Source: Cytophagales bacterium (GTDB lineage: Bacteria; Bacteroidota; Bacteroidia; Cytophagales; Spirosomataceae). From it: a stretch of 64,000 nucleotides of DNA. Each line of letters begins with the position of its first letter. Within the stretch, counting starts at the first letter, position 1. The notes beneath the pieces are model-generated. The model was not told the DNA's origin, searched no databases, and saw nothing but the letters and a program-made list of their open reading frames with translations. Both the position numbers and the translations under genes were made by a program. Below, in pieces: positions 59,920-64,000 of this stretch. Location: the NCBI GenBank assembly GCA_004292855.1, contig RDXN01000051.1, positions 1 to 64,000 of the forward strand, read 5' to 3'.

Positions 59920-60463
59920 TCGTTGTTAGTTCGCTGACAGTAAACCCCTTAACAAGAAGCCACAGGCCAAAACCGAGTTCAAACAGCCCGCCGGGTATTG
60001 TCAACACGAGGCCGACAGGCCAGCCCAACAACTCGCCCAACGCTCCTGCCGCCAGGCCGATGTACCCAATAAGACCCAGCGTGGCAAGGGGCTTCGGAAC
60101 GAGTTGCCCTCTGAGCAAAACAGTGCAAAACCCGATGCTGCCCAAACCAAGCACGAGCATCGCCGTTTGATACGCCCAAGTGTTGCCTGCACTGACGACA
60201 CCAATAAACAACAAGACTGCTTCCCCGATTCGGGCAACTAAATAACTCATGGCGACCCGGCCCGAATATCGTTTCAGAACCGGAAACAGGAGTATAGCGA
60301 TGACAACAACCGTCACCGAATTAAGCGCGACCATCATGGACCCAATCCAGCGGGTTGATGCATCGGGGGAAGACGTAACGAGCGCATCACCAACGCTGTA
60401 CAAAACAAATGCTGCCAAAAACAAGCTGCCAACAATTCGGGTCGGGGAGATGGACAATTTCAT
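59906..60463 (-). CDS. DUF4386 membrane protein
   Basis: 185 residues, six hydrophobic helices: RIVGSLFLAAFVLYSVGDAL, MVALNSVTVVVIAILLFPVL, GEAVLLFIGVVSAG and later ones, ending GGLFELGFGLWLLVKGF. The pattern and the conserved R-IGEA and G-LP segments match DUF4386. Function unknown; Bacteroidetes often place these beside regulators, here converging with a Crp-family gene. Confidence 0.8.
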   Translation of the reverse strand: MKLSISPTRIVGSLFLAAFVLYSVGDALVTSSPDASTRWIGSMMVALNSVTVVVIAILLFPVLKRYSGRVAMSYLVARIGEAVLLFIGVVSAGNTWAYQTAMLVLGLGSIGFCTVLLRGQLVPKPLATLGLIGYIGLAAGALGELLGWPVGLVLTIPGGLFELGFGLWLLVKGFTVSELTTTTVG

Positions 60464-60535
60464 ATCTGATCGAGTTAACGATACAAAACTACCGGGCGAA
60501 GAGGCCGTAACTCGTTGACGTCGGTTAAGAAGCGG

Positions 60536-60735
60536 CTAAACCGTACGCATAAACGCACTGAACGCGGCCAGCACCCCTGCCTGATCTTCCAGTTGCGGCC
60601 AATGCCCGATCCCCTCTCCCAACCGATAGACGACCGGATTAGGAATCAGTTCTTCATAGTGTTTCGCCATGTGCTGCCCGGAGTTGGGGTCGGCGGGGCC
60701 GCAGATGTAGCACAGGGGCTGTTTGCCAAAACGTT
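60536..60735 (-). pseudogene. 5'-truncated alpha/beta hydrolase remnant
   Basis: A minus-strand frame reads CYICGPADPNSGQHMAKHYE and then RLGEGIGHWPQLEDQAGVLA and AFMRTV, then a stop at 60536-60538. This is the C-terminal end of an alpha/beta hydrolase including the catalytic-His segment GHWPQLE. It begins just after an in-frame stop next to the DJ-1-like gene stop, with no start codon or nucleophile elbow, so the N-terminal three quarters are gone. Only about 62 residues remain. Confidence 0.75.
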
Positions 60736-60751
60736 ACTTATTCAGGAGGTA

Positions 60752-61915
60752 CTACTGCCCCCACTCACCCAAGAGCCGCCGAGCTTCGGCGTGATTGGGG
60801 TCGCGCCGGAGCAGTTCGGCGAGCAAGGCACGAGCCGTGGGCAACTCCCCCAATTTACGGTGCCCAACTGCCCGCTGAACCTGCAAATTTGGGTCGAAGA
60901 GATACGGGCTGGCTAAGTCGATGACCTGCAAGGCTGGCCGGATAACGAGGGTATCATCTTTAGCCCCCAAGAGCCGATAATAGCCATAGACCGCAATCAG
61001 TTCAATGTCGTAGTCGGCCTTGTGGGTCCGTAGTTCGTCGGCGGCCCAGGCAAACTGCCCGGTAATGGCCCGTTTCACCAGCCACATACTTTTTTCGTCG
61101 GGGTAGGCAACGCGGGCGGCAAGGGGTTTTCCCAATGCCTGCACTACCGCTTCGGCTACCCCGTTGGTTGAATAGGGGTTTTGGCCGGTAATGAGCCTTC
61201 CCGCCACGCTCACGTGCGGCAACATCAGTTCGGCCCGTTCATACAGCCCTCCACGTTGCTTCAACTTGTCTTCCAGCGAAAATGGGAATTCGGTTTTCCA
61301 GCGTTTCCCAAACAGTTTCTCCTCGTCGTTGCAGAAACCCGCGATGGCTTTACCCGCAATCAGGTAGGTTCCATCAGCCTGTTTGACATGGGCAAACGCA
61401 GCCGGACCGTGACACACCGCCGACACAATGCCATCGGCCCGGTCATGCATCGTGCTAATAATGTCTTGCAAAGCGGGGTCGAACGGCAAGTCGAACATGG
61501 CTCCTTTGCCCCCGACAATGTACAGAGCCGCATAGTCGGCGGGGTTGACGGAGTGGGTAGGGCGGGTCTGATTCAGCAACGACATAGCCTCCTGGTCGGC
61601 CAGAACGCGCTGGTTGTAAGGTTTGTTTTTGTTGAATTCGTCGCACTCAACCTTACCCCCGCGTGGACTAGCGACTTCGAGAACAAAGCCATTCGCCTTG
61701 AAAATGAGGTAAGCCTGCGAAAATTCATCGAATTCATAGCCCGGCCTGGATAGGTCCGGCCTGGATAGGTCCGGCCTGGATTGGCCTGGCCGAGTTTTGC
61801 CGCCATCCTTCCCATAGCTGCTCACGACGATCAATATTTTTTGTGGATCGGCAGCACTGACGAACTGGCTTATCAACAAGAAAATAACGAACAGGAAACG
61901 GATTGGTAATTGCAT
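60752..61915 (-). CDS. DJ-1/PfpI-family (Hsp31-like) protein with repeat insert and TPR-like tail
   Basis: 387 residues. Signal peptide MQLPIRFLFVIFLLISQFVS. The class I glutamine amidotransferase-like fold shows ILIVVSSYGKDGGK, KANGFVLEVASPRGGKVECD, and the nucleophile elbow IVSAVCHGPAAFAH with its Cys. Between GGKTRP and YEFDEF, where relatives read straight through, there is a 15-residue insert made of LSRPD repeats. A C-terminal TPR-like segment (about 300-387: LARALLAELLRRDPNHAEARRLL) is extra. Possible glyoxalase, chaperone or hydrolase activity in the periplasm. Confidence 0.85.
   Translation of the reverse strand: MQLPIRFLFVIFLLISQFVSAADPQKILIVVSSYGKDGGKTRPGQSRPDLSRPDLSRPGYEFDEFSQAYLIFKANGFVLEVASPRGGKVECDEFNKNKPYNQRVLADQEAMSLLNQTRPTHSVNPADYAALYIVGGKGAMFDLPFDPALQDIISTMHDRADGIVSAVCHGPAAFAHVKQADGTYLIAGKAIAGFCNDEEKLFGKRWKTEFPFSLEDKLKQRGGLYERAELMLPHVSVAGRLITGQNPYSTNGVAEAVVQALGKPLAARVAYPDEKSMWLVKRAITGQFAWAADELRTHKADYDIELIAVYGYYRLLGAKDDTLVIRPALQVIDLASPYLFDPNLQVQRAVGHRKLGELPTARALLAELLRRDPNHAEARRLLGEWGQ
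61739..61783. repeat. 15-bp tandem repeat inside the DJ-1-like gene
   Basis: Three 15-bp units: 61739-61753 and 61754-61768 differ at one base, 61769-61783 at one more (GTCCGGCCTGGATAG consensus). Coding minus-strand translation is LSRPD per unit. The insert keeps frame. The inverse 9-bp core CCAGGCCGG also occurs in the Wzi-like gene repeat at 33916-33945. Confidence 0.85.
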
Positions 61916-61960
61916 GGGAGCGTGTTGATTAGGTGTCTATACAAGAATATGTTGACGGAT

Positions 61961-62536
61961 TTATTTGCGCCGAACAAGCCGCAGCAGCAGCACAATGAGG
62001 CCATAACAGAGGGCACCCAACACCAGCATGAGCGGGATAAACCACCATCCCAGTACCTCGGTTTGTCCGGCACCCCGAATGCCAATGAAGCCAAAATCAT
62101 TTCGGTGTTCGCTACGGAAATAGCCCGTATCGGCCGGATAGATGAGTTTCAGCACAATCAGAGCCGGAAAGCATAGCAAAAACAGGCTCAACACGGCCAA
62201 AATAACGTAGGCAATCCCGTTGCGGAAGTTGAGTAGCAAGGCCAACGCCACATGTTTCGGGTTGAATGTTCGGACGGCCTGATCCACTTTTTTGGCCGCA
62301 ACCACTTCTTTCAGCGTTACTTCGGGTGGTCCCAATCGGTCGAGAATAGCGACCAACGAAGCCGATTCGTCGGCTTGGGAACGCGAGGATACGTACTCGA
62401 AAATGTAGCTGTTAACTTCCATCAGGCACTCCGTTTGTTCGGCGCGGGGCAACAGGCGGACTACCTTCCGGCATCGGTCAATGTATTGGTTATAAAGCTG
62501 TTGCGCAGCCTGATTGGTAAACGCAAGTGGTTTCAT
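61961..62536 (-). CDS. HAAS/DUF1700-like membrane protein, PadR partner
   Basis: 191 residues. An N-terminal soluble helical part (about 1-95, LLPRAEQTECLMEVNSYIFE and RLGPPEVTLKEVV) is of the HAAS type found in PadR-linked proteins. Then come two or three membrane helices (NGIAYVILAVLSLFLLCFPA; WWFIPLMLVLGALCYGLIVL). The start overlaps the padR stop by 4 nt (ATGA). Compare the module at 34258-35176. Confidence 0.8.
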   Translation of the reverse strand: MKPLAFTNQAAQQLYNQYIDRCRKVVRLLPRAEQTECLMEVNSYIFEYVSSRSQADESASLVAILDRLGPPEVTLKEVVAAKKVDQAVRTFNPKHVALALLLNFRNGIAYVILAVLSLFLLCFPALIVLKLIYPADTGYFRSEHRNDFGFIGIRGAGQTEVLGWWFIPLMLVLGALCYGLIVLLLRLVRRK

Positions 62537-62865
62537 TGCTCGTTTTGATTAATGCTCTTCAGTGAATCCATATAAGCGCGCATCTCGTGGAGTGTCTGCT
62601 GCCCAACGGGTGTGATGACATAGTATTTGCGCGGAATACCGGACACCTGTTCGACCCATGTTGAGGTCAACAGTCCCTCTTTTTGCAGTCGAATCAGCAG
62701 GGGGTAGAGCGTCCCCTCGGCCACGTCGATGGCGAATCGGGTTTGCAGGTTCTGGATCAGTTCGTAGCCGTAGTTTTCTTTCTCTTGAAGAACCATCAAC
62801 ACAAACAGGGGTAGTAGCCCTTTGCGTAGCTGCGAATGCCAGTTAATGAGAAACTCGCTTTTCAT
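62533..62865 (-). CDS. PadR-family transcriptional regulator (second)
   Basis: 110 residues. Winged helix: LRKGLLPLFVLMVLQEKENY then GYELIQNLQTRFAIDVAEGT, LYPLLIRLQKEGLLTSTWV and IPRKYYVITPVGQQTL, diagnostic of PadR. It heads a two-gene operon with the membrane protein. Upstream of its ATG, at 62868-62893, an inverted pair TACAAAG/CTTTGTA flanks a CTACGTAG palindrome, a possible autoregulatory operator. Confidence 0.92.
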   Translation of the reverse strand: MKSEFLINWHSQLRKGLLPLFVLMVLQEKENYGYELIQNLQTRFAIDVAEGTLYPLLIRLQKEGLLTSTWVEQVSGIPRKYYVITPVGQQTLHEMRAYMDSLKSINQNEQ

Positions 62866-62867
62866 AG

Positions 62868-62893
62868 TACAAAGCTACGTAGAATACTTTGTA
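62868..62893. promoter_or_regulatory. Candidate padR operator palindrome
   Basis: TACAAAG (62868-62874), CTACGTAG (62875-62882), and CTTTGTA (62887-62893) form nested symmetry directly upstream of the padR start. The minus-strand word TAGCTTTG (62877-62870) also fits a -7 box but lies only 4 nt from the ATG, so a promoter here is doubtful. Confidence 0.4.
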
Positions 62894-63512
62894 TAACTAT
62901 GTATTTTTAACAAACAGTTTTTTCGTTGGATGAACGGAGGTGATGAGGGGGATTACGCTAGTTGCGGTTGATTGCATCGGCGTTATTTTGGTTATACGTG
63001 GCCCGCCTATCGGGCGGGTCATGAGCAAGCCCCGGCTGACTAGTCATGTGGAGATGGAGTAAACAAGTGAGGCTTTCATTTTTTTGATTTGGTATATTGT
63101 TTTAAGAGCACCTCTACGATATGTGTCGATAAGTATTCACACCACAAGTAAGCAAATATAGTATTGTTAGAATATAGATTTACAGGCAATCGGTAGATGC
63201 ACCACCTGTCCGTAACAAGAATCACTTACCATACAGTAAAATGAGATTGCTCTAAACACAGTGTTAAAATTCAATTAATCAAATGACATTCAGCGTCTTA
63301 CAAAAACATTCTCTTCACATGGCTCGAAGTTGATGGATTTGGTAAGATAGATAGAGTTCATAGGTTTGCAGGAGGTAAAGCGCATGCCGAGTTATTCCGA
63401 GTAATACCTACATCAAAGGTCTGAGCCAATTGACGGGGTTGTATTCCACACCATCTGTGCCTCTGCTGTTGATGTCAAGTCCATGCATTGTTTACGTGTA
63501 ATTATTGGCCTT
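62894..63512. other. Non-coding, AT-rich gap
   Basis: No frame on either strand looks like a gene in these 619 bases. One short GC hairpin is present near 63002-63018 (CCCGCC/GGCGGG). The middle is AT-rich. I see no tRNA, repeat family or recognisable riboswitch. Confidence 0.5.
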
Positions 63513-64000
63513 ATGAAAACAGCTACTCACAAAATCCTCGGGTTCATTACCGTGTTCGGTATCTTCCTGACCCTCCATCAGTGTACCCCGCCCAGCGAGG
63601 ATCCGTCGATTGAATTCCTCTTCAGAGATCTGCGGAACCTGAAGATGCCCGAGCCAAACCTCCGTTTGGCAACGCCCACAGTGGTTACGTCGGCCACTGT
63701 AGTTTCCTCTACCCTTGCAGCAGCCGTTACCAACGGCATTGCGGGTATTCCCGGTTCAGGACAGGTGCCTGCGGTGGTCTCTCAGGCTGTTGCCGATGCC
63801 AATGCAGCATTTGGTGATGCAGGTATATCGCCGTCGACAATCATCGCTGGTTTCACGCCCGAAGCCATCACAACTCTTACCAACTCAGGCCAACTGCCAG
63901 GAAGCCTGCAAGGACCGATCAACAACTTGAGGGCGAATAACAGACTTCGGCCTTATTTTCCCGTATCGTCATTACCCCAGGTGAATGGTCAACCCGTGAC
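63513..64000 (+). CDS. Predicted lipoprotein, N-terminal part (runs off right edge)
   Basis: Open from ATG 63513 to the window end: 162 codons plus 2 nt. The N-terminus MKTATHKILGFITVFGIFLT ends in the lipobox LHQC, so it is a probable lipoprotein. The rest is Thr/Val/Ala-rich (PTVVTSATVVSSTLAAAVTN) with repeated hydrophobic patches, and is not assigned to a family. Confidence 0.75.
   Translation, partial: MKTATHKILGFITVFGIFLTLHQCTPPSEDPSIEFLFRDLRNLKMPEPNLRLATPTVVTSATVVSSTLAAAVTNGIAGIPGSGQVPAVVSQAVADANAAFGDAGISPSTIIAGFTPEAITTLTNSGQLPGSLQGPINNLRANNRLRPYFPVSSLPQVNGQPV

Noticed and set aside
60515-60916. 133-residue + strand frame over the DJ-1-like gene end
   Set aside because: It is antisense to both the hydrolase stub and the DJ-1-like gene and has no recognisable features.

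Overview
The window reads as chromosomal DNA of a Bacteroidetes bacterium of the Cytophagales, most like Spirosoma and its relatives. This is inferred from gene content: a uppS-bamA-skp-skp cluster, PorT-like and Wzi-like outer-membrane proteins, DUF547, many Sec-secreted hydrolases and a CRY-DASH. It also fits the near absence of Shine-Dalgarno motifs, a few TTG-N19-TAnnTTTG promoters and many palindromic intergenic repeats. I saw no rRNA, tRNA or CRISPR array.

Layout. Positions 1-52 hold the 5' end of a probable transposase. 373-11211: CRY-DASH, DUF547 protein, Lys-rich secreted protein, RecQ, three tandem paralogous lytic transglycosylases, a class I photolyase and a small TonB-C-like protein. 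11424-16256: a surface-glycan block with a DUF115-like protein, pseB, pseC and a polytopic membrane protein. 16370-21207: envelope biogenesis (uppS, bamA, two skp/ompH). 21364-30418: mixed metabolism and secreted proteins (Gfo/Idh/MocA oxidoreductase, pnuC, CBM48 protein, sugar isomerase-like protein, acyl-CoA dehydrogenase, two coiled-coil paralogs, YeeZ-like protein, Rpn nuclease). 30517-42298: M13 peptidase, Wzi-like protein, PadR module, thioredoxin, second acyl-CoA dehydrogenase, alpha/beta hydrolase, FkbM methyltransferase, Omp85 protein, lpd.

42440-50422 is a defence island: hsdR, a DUF1016/YhcG-type PD-(D/E)XK nuclease, hsdS, a PrrC-like anticodon nuclease and hsdM, all on the + strand with overlaps or tiny gaps. 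It is bracketed by an exact 37-bp direct repeat that is also a terminator hairpin (42321-42357 and 50424-50460). The logic expected from the E. coli EcoprrI/PrrC pair is that type I restriction attacks phage DNA while PrrC waits, masked, to cleave a host tRNA if a phage disables the restriction enzyme. The PrrC-like protein keeps the proposed catalytic Arg/Glu/His at E. coli spacing but differs in the anticodon-recognition segment. This island is the most interesting part of the window.

50477-62865 is an accessory region: serine hydrolases, an alpha/beta hydrolase, a quinone oxidoreductase, and a tandem duplication of a Crp-family regulator plus outer-membrane protein unit in which one regulator copy is a frameshifted 3' stub. 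It also holds a 5'-truncated hydrolase remnant, a DJ-1/PfpI protein with an in-frame 15-bp tandem repeat insertion, and a second PadR/membrane-protein module. The last 647 bp before 63513 look non-coding, and a lipoprotein gene runs off the right edge.
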